Assembly: GCA_043742825.1 (NCBI GenBank)
Contig: JAYTXQ010000227.1
Coordinates: forward strand, 1 to 64,000
Origin: Acaudatibacter sp043742825
GTDB taxonomy: Bacteria; Pseudomonadota; Alphaproteobacteria; Caulobacterales; Caulobacteraceae
Direction: 5' to 3'
Length of the DNA: 64,000 nucleotides
The position numbers and the translations under genes were made by a program. Below are positions 35,075 to 44,573 of this stretch, one piece after another (the first letter of the stretch is position 1; every line of letters begins with the position of its first letter). The notes below the pieces were generated by a model. It was not told the DNA's origin, searched no databases, and was given only the letters and a program-made list of their open reading frames with translations.

Positions 35075-36154
35075 TCAATCCAGTTCGATGACAATCCCGC
35101 GTGATGGATTGGTTTGGCCTTTGACCGTGGCGACGAAAGCCTGCATCGCGCTTTCGAGACCGTTGTTGCGATCAACCTGAACCACGCCGGCAACTTCGCT
35201 AAGGAAGGCATGCCAGCGCTCTGCCACCGCGTCGGCGAAGGCCTTTGGCCCTGCCGCATTGATCGCTGCTGCGGCCTCGTCTGGCGCAAAGAAGAAGACA
35301 GGCTTTGGACCAGGTAAAGGGGCATCAGTGGCAGCGTCACGCGCGTCCACGTGGGTTACGCCGACCAAGCAGGAATAGGCCAGGTAGTCGCCGAGCACCG
35401 TGTGAATTTCCCTCCGGATACTGCCATTTCCGGCGAAATCCACCGATACGCTTGCCACTGGAGCCAGCGAGGCGATCTCGCCGTAGTCCAGAACCTCGTC
35501 GTAAAGGCCACTCTCTCGAACGAAGGTCAGATTGGGTGTTGAGGTCAGGCCAATGCGACGGATTGCCGGCGATCCGTCGCGGGCAACGCTGGCCATCGCC
35601 AGCGCGGTCTTGGACGAGGCACTGGTCATGATCACCGTTCCGGCACCATGCCAACCCTGGCGACGAAACATCGACTCAAGCAGAAACCCGGTCTTGAACA
35701 GGGGGCCGAAGATCATCCGTTCCGCTTCCCGCGCTGGGTCATGCTCGGGGTCGGCGGCAAGGCGGCTGTAGGTATTGTAAATCGCGGCCATTGGTTGGCG
35801 GTGCGCAGTGGCATCGACAAATTGCCCGACCCTGATGCGGTCTGGTAGGACGTCGAGATGCGTCCCCATGGGCATGTAGCCGTAGACGCGTTCGCCAACC
35901 AGAATGTCCGGGTGGCATGACTCGACGACGACCGCGTGTCCCCACATGGGAACCACGCCCTTGCCCTGCGGTGCCGGGAAAAAGTTCCAATAGCCAAGCA
36001 TGTCGCCCGCGACGGCATAGGTGACATTGTTAGCCGTCACCGCGAAACTCTGCACCGCCAGCCTGACCCCATGCTCGGCCAAAGCAGGCAAGGGCTGGTC
36101 GGCGATAGTCGCACTGACGATGTTGGTCCTGTCGACATGGACAATTCTGGACAT
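35075..36154 (-). CDS. DUF2855 family protein
   Basis: A 359-residue protein of the DUF2855 family, which looks like a distant, zinc-free medium-chain reductase: an N-terminal GroES-like part (VRLAVQSFAVTANNVTYAVAG, YWNFFPAPQGKGVVPMWG, GERVYGYMPMGTHLDV) and a C-terminal Rossmann-like part (TVIMTSASSKTALAMA at about 190-205). The frame begins at 36196, but the ATG at 36154 has an aagga 9 bases upstream and starts the conserved domain. Its biochemical function has not been settled; a quinone or enone reductase role is only an inference from fold. Confidence 0.8.
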   Translation of the reverse strand: MSRIVHVDRTNIVSATIADQPLPALAEHGVRLAVQSFAVTANNVTYAVAGDMLGYWNFFPAPQGKGVVPMWGHAVVVESCHPDILVGERVYGYMPMGTHLDVLPDRIRVGQFVDATAHRQPMAAIYNTYSRLAADPEHDPAREAERMIFGPLFKTGFLLESMFRRQGWHGAGTVIMTSASSKTALAMASVARDGSPAIRRIGLTSTPNLTFVRESGLYDEVLDYGEIASLAPVASVSVDFAGNGSIRREIHTVLGDYLAYSCLVGVTHVDARDAATDAPLPGPKPVFFFAPDEAAAAINAAGPKAFADAVAERWHAFLSEVAGVVQVDRNNGLESAMQAFVATVKGQTNPSRGIVIELD

Positions 36155-36257
36155 CGGCTTTTTCCTTACTGTTCGAGGTTGGATGAGCACACACACTCTA
36201 TTGAACTTGCCCCAAAGGGAAGGTAGGCGGCTCGCCGAAGTGTCATCCTTTTGCGAG

Positions 36258-36785
36258 TTAGAGCAGGTGCCGGGACTGCAGATCCGCCGTAAAGGTCGTC
36301 AGCGGCATGACAAGAGTAAGTGCCTTATCGCGCAGCGGTTCGGCGCCGTAACCGGCGTACCATTTGGCGGCCCGCTCGCTCTTGGCGTCGATGATCAGCA
36401 ACACGCCGCCGACCTGCGTGGCGATCCGCAGGCAGCGCAGGGCAGCGGCCGCCAGGAGTTGTCCACCGAGCCCGTGCCCTGCCACCATGATATCAGTCGC
36501 GATGCGCGCGAGCTTGAACCCGGAAACCTCATGCCGGGCCAGACCCTTCACCATTGCTGCGGGTGCGTCGTCATGGGCAACAGCGGAGGGTGTGATTGTG
36601 TAGAAACCGAGGATCGTGTTTGGGAATGAAATATCGATCGCACAGAAGGTCTTTGAGGCGTTCTGGTCGTGACTTTGTCGCGCATGACGACAGAGGAAAT
36701 CGTTCATCTGCCCGTCGCCGCAATCGAAAGCCGCCCGATCATGAGACTTCGAGATCGGCTCCTCGCGCCATATCGGAACCGTCAT
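36258..36785 (-). CDS. GNAT-fold toxin (TacT/AtaT-like) of a type II TA pair
   Basis: A 175-residue GNAT protein. FDCGDGQMNDFLCRHARQSH (about 20-39) is the hallmark of TacT/AtaT-like toxins that acetylate aminoacyl-tRNA. Central ILGFYTITPSAV and the acetyl-CoA site around IMVAGHGLGGQLL (about 105-117) are present, and the C-terminal KWYAGYGAEPL carries the conserved Tyr. The start overlaps the DUF1778 antitoxin stop by 4 bases. No lesion seen. Confidence 0.87.
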   Translation of the reverse strand: MTVPIWREEPISKSHDRAAFDCGDGQMNDFLCRHARQSHDQNASKTFCAIDISFPNTILGFYTITPSAVAHDDAPAAMVKGLARHEVSGFKLARIATDIMVAGHGLGGQLLAAAALRCLRIATQVGGVLLIIDAKSERAAKWYAGYGAEPLRDKALTLVMPLTTFTADLQSRHLL

Positions 36786-37060
36786 ATCGTGTTGGGCAAG
36801 GCCGCAATGGCACCCCGGAGTTTAACGTTGGGCTTGGGAGGATTTTCAAGCAGTTCCAGAACGCGCGCATAGTCGCGGCCCGATAAGTGTAGCATTTCGG
36901 CCTCCTCAATAACTGCGTCCGCCTCCCGCAGTGCCGTCTGCGTTACGAAGCTCGTCAGGTCGGTGTGGCGAAGCGCAGCCGCCCGCACAAGTCGCGCTTT
37001 AACCTCTGCTCTGACCCGCAGGTTCATCCGTTCGTTGTTGTCAACGGCGGTCCGGGGCAT
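36782..37060 (-). CDS. DUF1778 ribbon-helix-helix antitoxin
   Basis: A 92-residue antitoxin. The N-terminal ribbon-helix-helix reads ERMNLRVRAEVKARLVRAAA (about 10-29) with DLTSFVTQTALREAD following; the C-terminus (DYARVLELLENPPKPN) is the toxin-binding segment. The frame starts at 37087, but the ATG at 37060 has an aggagt 7 bases upstream, which decides the start. Probably autoregulates from the inverted repeat at 37079-37099. Confidence 0.88.
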   Translation of the reverse strand: MPRTAVDNNERMNLRVRAEVKARLVRAAALRHTDLTSFVTQTALREADAVIEEAEMLHLSGRDYARVLELLENPPKPNVKLRGAIAALPNTI

Positions 37061-37078
37061 GACTTTCACTCCTGATTT

Positions 37079-37099
37079 TGTACTCACCTAAGGCGTACA
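37079..37099. promoter_or_regulatory. Inverted repeat, possible antitoxin operator
   Basis: Arms tgtac and gtaca flank 11 bases, 19 bases upstream of the antitoxin ATG. This position and symmetry suit a ribbon-helix-helix operator for autoregulation. Confidence 0.35.
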
Positions 37100-37156
37100 C
37101 ATACCCATGGTCGTGTCAAATTTCAAGGGTGCCGCCGACCGTCCGCATACCGCCCC

Positions 37157-38185
37157 CTAATTCGGCTTCAGCAGCAGTTTGCAGCTGTCGGCCCCGCCGC
37201 GCAGGGCCTCGAACGCGGCACTGAAACGGTCAAATTCGGCGATCTCAGTGACCAACGGGTGCGGGTCGATACGGCCACTTAACAGGCTGTCGATGACGAA
37301 GGCGAAATCGCCGCGGTCGTGGCCAAGGACGAAGGTGAGCGTCAGCTCCTTGGTCAGAGCCACCATGGGATAGAGGTGGTCCTGTTCCATGCAGGCGCCC
37401 ACCACGATCACGCGGCCGAAGAGCGGGGCGATACGTACCGCTTCCTCAATCATCCCCGGCGTGCCGACGCACTCGAAAATGACCTCCGGCGGCCCCCCCA
37501 CGAGGTCGGCGAAAGCCACGCCAGCGTCGCCGGCCGCAGGATCAAGGGTGGCGGTGGCGCCAAGGCCGGCGGCACGGCAACGTGCGGCTTCGCGGGGTTC
37601 TGAAACCACCACCGATCGTGCGCCGGCCACGCGGGCGTAGAGGGCTACGGCCTGACCGACCGGGCCGGCGCCGATAACCAGGACCCGTAGCCCCAGGATC
37701 GATCCGGCCTTACGCACTGCGTGGTAGCCGACGGCGAGAGGCTCAACCAGCGCGCCGCAGATCAGGTCTACCGGTCCCGGAAGTTTCAGGGCCTGGGCGG
37801 CACCTACGGCGACATACTGGGCGTTGCCGCCTGGCAGGCCGATCCCAAGGTAAGAGACGCTGGGGCAGATGATGTCGAAACCATCCTTGCACACCGCGCC
37901 GCAGGTAGGACATGGCCGAAACGGCATCACCGTGACCCGTTCCCCGGTGCGCCAATGATCTCCGGCGCTGCGGCCAACCTCGACCACCTCTCCGGCGAAC
38001 TCATGGCCAAGGATGATCCCGGGGCTAAGGGCACGAGCAATTCCCGGTTGGGTCAGATGCAGGTCGGTGCCGCACACTCCGCTGTAGGCAACCTTAATCA
38101 GAAGATCGCCGGCCCCGATTTCTGGATCAGGCAGGTCTATCACCGCCAGCGGCGCGCCCTGAGACTGAAAAACACTGGCTTTCAT
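37157..38185 (-). CDS. Zinc-dependent medium-chain alcohol/polyol dehydrogenase
   Basis: A 342-residue MDR enzyme of the sorbitol/threonine-dehydrogenase-like group. Catalytic zinc ligands are Cys38 (GVCGTD) and His61-Glu62 (LGHEFAG); structural zinc is held by Cys92, Cys95, Cys99 and Cys107. The Rossmann motif VLVIGAGPVGQAVAL follows near 168-182. It is divergent from the Rieske dioxygenase operon with about 90 bases between them, so it may oxidise a diol or alcohol of the same route. Confidence 0.86.
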   Translation of the reverse strand: MKASVFQSQGAPLAVIDLPDPEIGAGDLLIKVAYSGVCGTDLHLTQPGIARALSPGIILGHEFAGEVVEVGRSAGDHWRTGERVTVMPFRPCPTCGAVCKDGFDIICPSVSYLGIGLPGGNAQYVAVGAAQALKLPGPVDLICGALVEPLAVGYHAVRKAGSILGLRVLVIGAGPVGQAVALYARVAGARSVVVSEPREAARCRAAGLGATATLDPAAGDAGVAFADLVGGPPEVIFECVGTPGMIEEAVRIAPLFGRVIVVGACMEQDHLYPMVALTKELTLTFVLGHDRGDFAFVIDSLLSGRIDPHPLVTEIAEFDRFSAAFEALRGGADSCKLLLKPN

Positions 38186-38275
38186 GCAACGCCCTCCGCG
38201 ACCATCACCTCTTGTTTAGGCGCATAGCTGTGGCCAAACAAACCCTGCGATTGTAGATCAGAGACTAGGGAGACA

Positions 38276-39631
38276 ATGATGGTGCAATGCACGGACTTGG
38301 CGGCGTTGATTGATGATCGACCGGGCGAAGGGGTCTTCAGCGTCAACAAAAAAGCCTTCACCGATCAGGCGGTTTTCGATCTGGAGATGAAACACATCTT
38401 TGAGCGCGGCTGGGTCTTTCTCGGCATGGCCTGCCAGGCGCCGAGCCCCCACGACTTTTTCACCACCACCGTGGGCCGCGCGCCGGTGGTGATCATGCGC
38501 GACGGGGCGGGAAACCTGAACGCTTTCATCAATTCCTGCCCGCACAAGGGGGCCCGGATCTGTCACACGCGCCAGGGACGGGGCAAACTTCACGTCTGTG
38601 CTTATCACAGCTGGAGTTTTGACAGCGCCGGCAAAAACGTCGCGGTCAAATGGTTGGAGGAAGGCGCTTACGCAGAACCCTTCAAGCAAACTGACCGCAA
38701 CCTGGCCAGGCTGGGCGCTTTTGCCGAATATCGTGGATTTCTCTTCGGCAGCCTAACACCTGCGGGCCCGCTGGAGGACTATCTTGGCGAGGCCCGCCGC
38801 CTCCTGGACCTGGTGGTCGACCAGAGCCCCGATGGGTGCGAGCTTGTCCCCGGCGAGGTCATCTTCACCTATGACGGTAACTGGAAGATGCAGCTGGAAA
38901 ACTGTTCTGACGCCTATCACTTCACTTCCGCTCACCCCTCCTATCTGCGCCTTCTGGAGAAACGCGCCGAGGCACCGAAAGCTGGTTCAGTACGCTCGGT
39001 CTGGGAAAAGGACATGACCTGGCTGGAGGGGGGCGAGGGGATCACCGGCGGGTCGTTCAGTTTTGACCACGGTCACGTGCTGAACTGGGCGCGCGTGGCG
39101 GTGAGCGAGGCCTCGCCCCTGTTCGAGCGCGCGGAAATCCTGGCCGAGCGGTATGGCGCGGCACGGCGCGATTGGATGTTCAACCTGCGCAATTTGACCC
39201 TGTTTCCCAACATGCAGGTGGCGGAAAATGCCTCCAGTCAGCTACGGATTATCCGGCCAATTGCGCCCAATAAGACCGAGATGCGCACCTTCTGCATCGC
39301 TCCCAAGGGCGAAGCGCCGGCGGCGCGGCGCGCCCGGATCCGCAATTACGAGGATTTCTTTAATCCCACCGGCATGGCGACGCCCGACGATACGGTGAGC
39401 TATGAGGATTGCCAGGAAGGCCACGGCAGCCCTGTGCGCCCTTGGCTCCTGGGCTATTCGCGGGGCATGACCAACACCCGCGCCGGGGGCAACGCCTTTT
39501 CCACCGGCGCGCCGATGGATCCGGCGCGTAATGCCCAGGGCGGGGCGCAACTCTGTGACGAGACCCTGTATCATAGCTATTACCGTGCCTGGTTGAAGCG
39601 CCTGGCCGCCGGCATGGAGGCCAGTGCGTGA
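38276..39631 (+). CDS. Aromatic-ring-hydroxylating dioxygenase, alpha (Rieske) subunit
   Basis: A 451-residue terminal oxygenase subunit. The Rieske [2Fe-2S] ligands are Cys88/His90 (SCPHKGA) and Cys108/His111 (CAYHSW). The mononuclear iron site is in NCSDAYHFTSAH: His215 and His220 with Asp212 as electron bridge. The RBS (agggaga) lies just upstream. It overlaps the beta-subunit gene by 4 bases (GTGA). No ferredoxin or reductase gene is nearby, so electrons must come from elsewhere. It is related to the benzoate/anthranilate/salicylate-type dioxygenases by general layout; substrate unknown. Confidence 0.9.
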   Translation: MMVQCTDLAALIDDRPGEGVFSVNKKAFTDQAVFDLEMKHIFERGWVFLGMACQAPSPHDFFTTTVGRAPVVIMRDGAGNLNAFINSCPHKGARICHTRQGRGKLHVCAYHSWSFDSAGKNVAVKWLEEGAYAEPFKQTDRNLARLGAFAEYRGFLFGSLTPAGPLEDYLGEARRLLDLVVDQSPDGCELVPGEVIFTYDGNWKMQLENCSDAYHFTSAHPSYLRLLEKRAEAPKAGSVRSVWEKDMTWLEGGEGITGGSFSFDHGHVLNWARVAVSEASPLFERAEILAERYGAARRDWMFNLRNLTLFPNMQVAENASSQLRIIRPIAPNKTEMRTFCIAPKGEAPAARRARIRNYEDFFNPTGMATPDDTVSYEDCQEGHGSPVRPWLLGYSRGMTNTRAGGNAFSTGAPMDPARNAQGGAQLCDETLYHSYYRAWLKRLAAGMEASA

Positions 39632-40128
39632 GCGGGCCCCTGACCCAAGCTGGAGCGGCGCAATTGCTTAGCCTCGAAGCGCTCTACCTGGACCGGCGGC
39701 AATTCGACGCCTGGCTGGCACTCTATACCGCAGACGCGGTCTTTTGGGCCCCGGCCTGGCGCGATGAGGTGACCCCTACCGCCAACCCGGATACCGAGCT
39801 CTCACTGATATATTATGCAGGCCGGCACAATTTGGAGGACCGGGTGTGGCGGGCCAATTCTGGTCTATCAGTCGCCTCCGCCACCTTGCCCCGCACGGTG
39901 CATGCGGTGACCAATATACTGGTGGAAAGCGGTGATGCGCAGAGCTGCAAGGTCACAGCGGCCTGGACGGTGCACCAGTTCAACGCCGTGCGGCAGACCC
40001 AGCACGTGTTTTTCGGGCGTTATGATTACCGTCTGCAGCGTGAACAGGCTGTCTGGCGGATAGCCGCCAAGACCATTTTGATCCTCAACGACCGGATCCC
40101 GACTGTAGCGGATTTCTATTCGATCTGA
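39628..40128 (+). CDS. Aromatic-ring-hydroxylating dioxygenase, beta subunit
   Basis: A 166-residue NTF2-like small subunit. LEALYLDRRQFDAWLALYTA (about 16-35) and the FWAPAWRD strand are the beta-subunit signature, as is WRIAAKTILILND near the C-terminus. It starts with GTG overlapping the alpha stop, the usual order for alpha3beta3 dioxygenases. Confidence 0.9.
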   Translation: MSGPLTQAGAAQLLSLEALYLDRRQFDAWLALYTADAVFWAPAWRDEVTPTANPDTELSLIYYAGRHNLEDRVWRANSGLSVASATLPRTVHAVTNILVESGDAQSCKVTAAWTVHQFNAVRQTQHVFFGRYDYRLQREQAVWRIAAKTILILNDRIPTVADFYSI

Positions 40129-40187
40129 CGGGTGTGACTCTGAGTCAGGTTCGCAGGGGTATCGGGGGTGTTCAGAGCCAATTAAGA

Positions 40188-40334
40188 TTATCCACAGATG
40201 ACGCAGATTTACACAGATGGGTTTACGTTAAACGCCCGCGAAGCGGTCAAAATAGCCAAATGGTAGATTGTCTTGCGCCTTCGGCGCGTTCGTTAAGGAG
40301 CCCATCTGTGTCTATCTGCGGTATCTGCGGATAA
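40188..40334. repeat. Long inverted repeat of the ctgcg-tatctgcgg family, copy 2
   Basis: Arms ttatccacagatgacgcag... and ...ctatctgcggtatctgcggataa pair over about 35 bases with a non-conserved loop holding a smaller ccgcgaagcgg hairpin. Same family as 5781-5914. It lies between two convergent genes (dioxygenase beta and VOC) and may work as a bidirectional terminator. Confidence 0.75.
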
Positions 40335-40375
40335 AAATCTTCAATCGTTAGCCTATCCGATTGCCATAGTTAGGC

Positions 40376-41149
40376 TCAGGTGAGGCGCGGGCCGGTCAGG
40401 GAGAACATGGCGCCTTGTGGGTCCACCGCGTTGATGATCCAGCCACCGCCGGGGACGGCGCTGGGGCCAAACAGGATCGACCCCCCGGCCCCCGTGACGC
40501 GGGCCGCCGCCGTGTCAATATTATCGGCGCAGATGTAATAACTCCACATCGGCTGAGGGGAATTTGTATCGGTCATCATGCCGCCGACGGCATCGCCACC
40601 AGCGTTGAAGAGCAGGTAGGTTCCCATGCCGCCCATATCGAGCGTTTCGGATTTACCCCAGCCGAACTGGTCGGCGTAAAAAGTGAACCCCGCTTCCCAA
40701 TCGCTTGTGTGCAACTCATTCCAGCCGGCATGCCCAGGCATGGGCGGCATGAACGAGACGCTTGGCCCCCCGCCTATGGGTTGCATGATATAAAAGAGTG
40801 CCCCTTGCGGATCGCTGACCATGGCAAAGCTGCCGACACCGGGAACTTCGGTGGCCGGCATGTGCACCTTGCCTCCGGCCGCCGTCAGACTGCTCATTGC
40901 GGCAGGCAGATCGTCAACACTGATATAGCCCAGCCACATCGGCCGCATGCCGGTCTGGTCCGCGCCCTGCGGCAGCGCCATCAGGCCGCCGACATAGTGC
41001 TCGCCCATCTTCAGCTGCCGATAGTCCATACCGCTCTGGCCGGCGTCTTCAACGGTCCAACCAACCACATCGCCGTAAAATTTTGTCGCCGCCGCAACGT
41101 CGCTGGTGATCAATTCGTACCAGATGAAACCGCTGGGGGTCTTGGTCAT
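40376..41149 (-). CDS. Two-domain VOC (glyoxalase-like) protein
   Basis: A 257-residue protein made of two tandem VOC units: FIWYELITSDVAAATKFYGD (about 8-27) starts the first and GWNELHTSDWEAGFTFYADQ (about 140-159) the second, each with an internal GG(L/M)M strand. This is the common 27-kDa duplicated family whose members are annotated as hydroxylases or glyoxalases without known substrate. The frame extends to 41518, but the ATG at 41149 begins the first domain. Divergent from the ene-reductase. Confidence 0.83.
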   Translation of the reverse strand: MTKTPSGFIWYELITSDVAAATKFYGDVVGWTVEDAGQSGMDYRQLKMGEHYVGGLMALPQGADQTGMRPMWLGYISVDDLPAAMSSLTAAGGKVHMPATEVPGVGSFAMVSDPQGALFYIMQPIGGGPSVSFMPPMPGHAGWNELHTSDWEAGFTFYADQFGWGKSETLDMGGMGTYLLFNAGGDAVGGMMTDTNSPQPMWSYYICADNIDTAAARVTGAGGSILFGPSAVPGGGWIINAVDPQGAMFSLTGPRLT

Positions 41150-41278
41150 GGTAGCTGTTCCCGTCGAAAATTGATGTGTGTCGGCAGTTCGAACTCGCAC
41201 TCGATAGTCTAACTCAAACCAGGGGTCGCTTGTGAAAGCATTTGTCGGCGCGCGTCTGTATGATGCATAAAGCCACGT

Positions 41279-42379
41279 ATGACCAATCTCTTCGCCCCCC
41301 TCACCCTCACGCGCGGCCCCGCCTGGAAAAACCGCTTCATGCTGGCCCCGCTGACCAACAGCCAGAGCCACACCGACGGGACGTTGTCGGATGACGAATT
41401 CCGTTGGCTGACCTTGCGCGCCAGCGGCGACTTTGGTCTGGTGATGACCTGCGCAGCGCATGTACAGGCGCGGGGCCAGGGCTTTGCCGGACAACTTGGG
41501 ACATTCGGCGATGAACACCTGGCGGGTCTGACCCGACTGGCTAAGGAAATCCGCAGCCGTGGCGCGGTCTCTTCGGTGCAGTTACACCACGCGGGCTTTC
41601 GTTCTCCGGCTGACCTGATCGGCGAGACACCGGTAGCGCCGTCTGAAAACGCCGAGTTTGCCTGTCGCGCCCTGACCGGGGCGGAGATTGAACAACTGAC
41701 CGAAGACTTCATTGCCGCAGCGGTCAGATCCGAGAAGGCCGGATTCGACGGCGTCGAGCTGCACGGCGCACATGGCTATATTATCTGTGCGTTTCTCTCG
41801 CCCGAGACCAATGTTCGCACCGATGCGTGGGGCGGCACCCTGGCGGGCCGGTCCAAGCTGTTGCTGGACATCATTGCTGGTGTCCGCGCCCGCTGCCGTC
41901 CCGATTTCCAGCTTGGCGTCAGGCTGTCACCGGAACGTTTCGGCATGCAGATAGGCGAGGCCCGCGACCTGGCGACCCAACTGATGACCAGCGGCGATAT
42001 CGACTATCTGGATATGTCTCTTTGGGACGTCTTCAAGATCCCTAATGAGGCTGACTATGCGGCCAAAACCTTGATCGACTGGTTCGCCGATCTGCCACGA
42101 GGGGCGACGCGACTGGGGGCCGCCGGAAAGATTATGAACGGGGCCAGCGCCCGGCAGGTCATGCAAAGCGGCGTCGATTTCACCGTCATCGGCCGCGCCG
42201 CCGTCCTGCACCACGACTATCCGCGCCAGATCGCCGCCGATCCCGATTTCGAGCCCATCGCCCGCCCGGTCAGCCGGGCCCATCTGCGGGCCGAAGGGCT
42301 GAGTGAGACCTTCGTCAACTATATGAACAACTGGAAGGGATTCGTGGCACCCGAAGAGGCGATGAGCGAAACGGTTTGA
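41279..42379 (+). CDS. Old Yellow Enzyme-family NADH:flavin oxidoreductase
   Basis: A 366-residue FMN barrel. LFAPLTLTRGPAWKNRFMLAP (short form at 4-17) is the OYE N-terminus. VQLHHAGFRS carries the FMN-contacting strand, ELHGAHGYIICAFLSP contains the active-site His/Tyr set (a variant of HGAHGYLLxQFL), and DAWGGTLAGRSKLLLDII matches DxYGGSxENR. It should reduce activated C=C bonds or act as a 2,4-dienoyl-type reductase. Stand-alone, divergent from the VOC gene. Confidence 0.85.
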   Translation: MTNLFAPLTLTRGPAWKNRFMLAPLTNSQSHTDGTLSDDEFRWLTLRASGDFGLVMTCAAHVQARGQGFAGQLGTFGDEHLAGLTRLAKEIRSRGAVSSVQLHHAGFRSPADLIGETPVAPSENAEFACRALTGAEIEQLTEDFIAAAVRSEKAGFDGVELHGAHGYIICAFLSPETNVRTDAWGGTLAGRSKLLLDIIAGVRARCRPDFQLGVRLSPERFGMQIGEARDLATQLMTSGDIDYLDMSLWDVFKIPNEADYAAKTLIDWFADLPRGATRLGAAGKIMNGASARQVMQSGVDFTVIGRAAVLHHDYPRQIAADPDFEPIARPVSRAHLRAEGLSETFVNYMNNWKGFVAPEEAMSETV

Positions 42380-42517
42380 GGCACGCCAGCTGATAGGGCG
42401 ATACTTCAGAGCGATCGAGTGACTTAACGGTTCAAGAATTTTTATCTGTGGGCAATCTTGTTGAGCTCTAAACTCGCCCGATTATCCCGGTGCCAGAGCT
42501 CCCAATCGTCGGATCGG

Positions 42518-43156
42518 TCAGGCAATCAATCCCATCGAACGACCCTTGGCCGTCGCCTCCATTCGATTAGTCGCCCCCAGCACGGCGATGAGTGCGGCGA
42601 CATGGGCTTTTACGGTTGCCGGTGACACGCCGAGGTCTCGGGCGATCTCTTTGTTGGATGAACCCAGGGCGATTTTTTGCAGAACCTGAATCTGTCGCTG
42701 GGTCAGGCTAAGGGTGGCCGCCCGCTGGGATGAGGGGGCATCCCGGGCAATGGCACCGGTCAGCGCGATCATGCGCGGCGGAAGATAGGTCCCTCCCGCC
42801 AGGACGAGACGAATAGCGGCCTCCAGGATGGCACCACTGGACGCTTTTGGGACGAAACCGGCTATTCCCAGATTAAAGAGGTCGAGCAGCAAGCCATCAT
42901 CCTCAAGCGCAGTCACGACCATCAGTCGCGCGGCGGGGGCTGCGGTGCGGACCTTGCCGACGCCGACAAGCGGGGGAGCCCCCGGCATGCCCAGATCGCA
43001 CAGGATCACCTCAGGCTGGTTGGACGCCGCCGCCGCCCATGCCGTTGGAAAATCGGTCACGCGGAGAACATCGGCCATCGGCCAATGCATGGCGATCGTA
43101 CCCGCCAAAGCTTCGCGCATCATGGCGTGATCGTCGCAAATTAGGCATGAGCGCAT
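42518..43156 (-). CDS. LuxR-family (NarL/FixJ type) response regulator
   Basis: A 212-residue regulator. The receiver has Asp8-Asp9, phospho-acceptor Asp54 (VILCDLGMPG) and a Lys in GFVPKAS near 105. The DNA-binding end is a LuxR helix-turn-helix: LSLTQRQIQVLQKIALGSSN then KEIARDLGVSPATVKAHVAA. It overlaps the sensor kinase by 16 bases, with the kinase first, so the two form one operon and a cognate pair. Confidence 0.9.
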   Translation of the reverse strand: MRSCLICDDHAMMREALAGTIAMHWPMADVLRVTDFPTAWAAAASNQPEVILCDLGMPGAPPLVGVGKVRTAAPAARLMVVTALEDDGLLLDLFNLGIAGFVPKASSGAILEAAIRLVLAGGTYLPPRMIALTGAIARDAPSSQRAATLSLTQRQIQVLQKIALGSSNKEIARDLGVSPATVKAHVAALIAVLGATNRMEATAKGRSMGLIA

Positions 43157-44430
43157 GGCTCATTTAAACGCGGCACCGTAGCCAATTCAATGAAAAACGC
43201 CGCGCCGTGGTGCCAGCGCGGCTCAATTCCGCCCTGGCCGCCCAAAAGCGAGGCAATGCGGCGAACCGACGCGAGCCCAAGCCCAAAACCGCCGCGAACT
43301 TCATTGCCGTGATCGACGTCCTGAACATAGTCGTCAAATAGAGAGCCCGGATCGGTATGAGTGATGCCGACACCGTCATCAGATGCCATAAGTCGCACGT
43401 GGGCACCTCGATGTCGCGCGCCGATAAGCAGCCGTCGCGCCTTAGCGTGGCGAATCGTGTTGTCGACGAGGTTTGAGAGCGCGCGTTCGAGCAGATCCGG
43501 ATCGGCGTTGACCAGCAGCCGACTGGGGATGGCGCTGATTTTCAGCCCCACGAGGTCTGCCGCCGGCGCGAACGACGCGGCGACCCGCGCCATCAGGGCC
43601 CCTATCGCGATTTCAGCAAGTTGTGGGACTGTCGCGCCCGCTTCAAGTCGCAGGTGTTCGTTGATGTTTTTCAGTTGGCGCTCCACCGCATCGAATGCGG
43701 CTTCCGCCTGGCTCGCGGCCTTTGCCCGCCGGACAGGGTCGGTGCCGCGCACAGCCTGATCGAAAAACAGACGCGCCGAGTGCAAGGGTTGGCCCAGATC
43801 ATGCGACGCCGATGCCAGGAACCGGGCTTTGGCCTCTCGCTGAGCGTCGGCGTCGGCCTTGGCATCCCAGGCCTGACTGACTGCGGCCTGCAGGGCTCGC
43901 CGCAACAGCAACTGCAATCCACAGAACAGGATCGTGAACAAAATGATCGGTATAGAGAAGGTGCCCCGGTGCACCAGGAAATATAAAACAATTCCAAACG
44001 GGATCACGGTGGGGGCGATCAGCCCCGCCAGGCCCAAGGAGGCTCGCGCGCGCCGCACCGTCCCCATCGCGGAGATCGACACTGAAAACTGGGCAATTAA
44101 CACCACCAGCATTTGCTCGGCCTGATTGGCATAGGGCATTGCCAGCCAGAATGCCCCGACAAATGCGACCGCCACGCTCCAGAAACTGGTTGCCGAATTT
44201 GAATACCAACGGTCGGGCGAGTCGTCGCCGAAATCCGGTTGACGGCGAATGGCCACGAATGAAGCCACCCGCCAAAGGATCAACGCAACGATCAGGGCGT
44301 CGATGACCGTCAGGCGGCCAGGCGGCACACGTCCGGCGAGCCATAGCTGCGAATAGATCAAGACGAGCACCATTACCGGTATTGCCACAATCTGTACGCG
44401 CAGCATCTGGATGATCGCGGGCCGGGCCAT
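43141..44430 (-). CDS. Membrane sensor histidine kinase
   Basis: A 429-residue kinase. The N-terminus has about six membrane helices (roughly 10-30, 42-60, 82-100, 105-122, 132-153, 158-175) with short loops, so it senses within or close to the membrane and has no large periplasmic domain. The H-box is FLASASHDLGQPLHS with His210; N (LSNLVDNTIRHA), G1 (ASDDGVGI) and G2 (GGFGLGLASV) boxes follow. The frame begins at 44472; the ATG at 44430 has an aaggaga 7 bases upstream and is chosen. Signal unknown. Divergent from a PEP-CTERM gene. Confidence 0.88.
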   Translation of the reverse strand: MARPAIIQMLRVQIVAIPVMVLVLIYSQLWLAGRVPPGRLTVIDALIVALILWRVASFVAIRRQPDFGDDSPDRWYSNSATSFWSVAVAFVGAFWLAMPYANQAEQMLVVLIAQFSVSISAMGTVRRARASLGLAGLIAPTVIPFGIVLYFLVHRGTFSIPIILFTILFCGLQLLLRRALQAAVSQAWDAKADADAQREAKARFLASASHDLGQPLHSARLFFDQAVRGTDPVRRAKAASQAEAAFDAVERQLKNINEHLRLEAGATVPQLAEIAIGALMARVAASFAPAADLVGLKISAIPSRLLVNADPDLLERALSNLVDNTIRHAKARRLLIGARHRGAHVRLMASDDGVGITHTDPGSLFDDYVQDVDHGNEVRGGFGLGLASVRRIASLLGGQGGIEPRWHHGAAFFIELATVPRLNEPCAHA

Positions 44431-44573
44431 GGGTTCTCCTTTCGCCGTTGAATGTCTGCCCAAGTTGGCCACGGCGCAACGGGTTAGGCCATCCAGCTAG
44501 CCATCTGGGCAATGGGCGCGCCTGCGAATGTGGGCGAAAAGTCGACCGTTCAATCAACCAAGGAGATGAAGCT

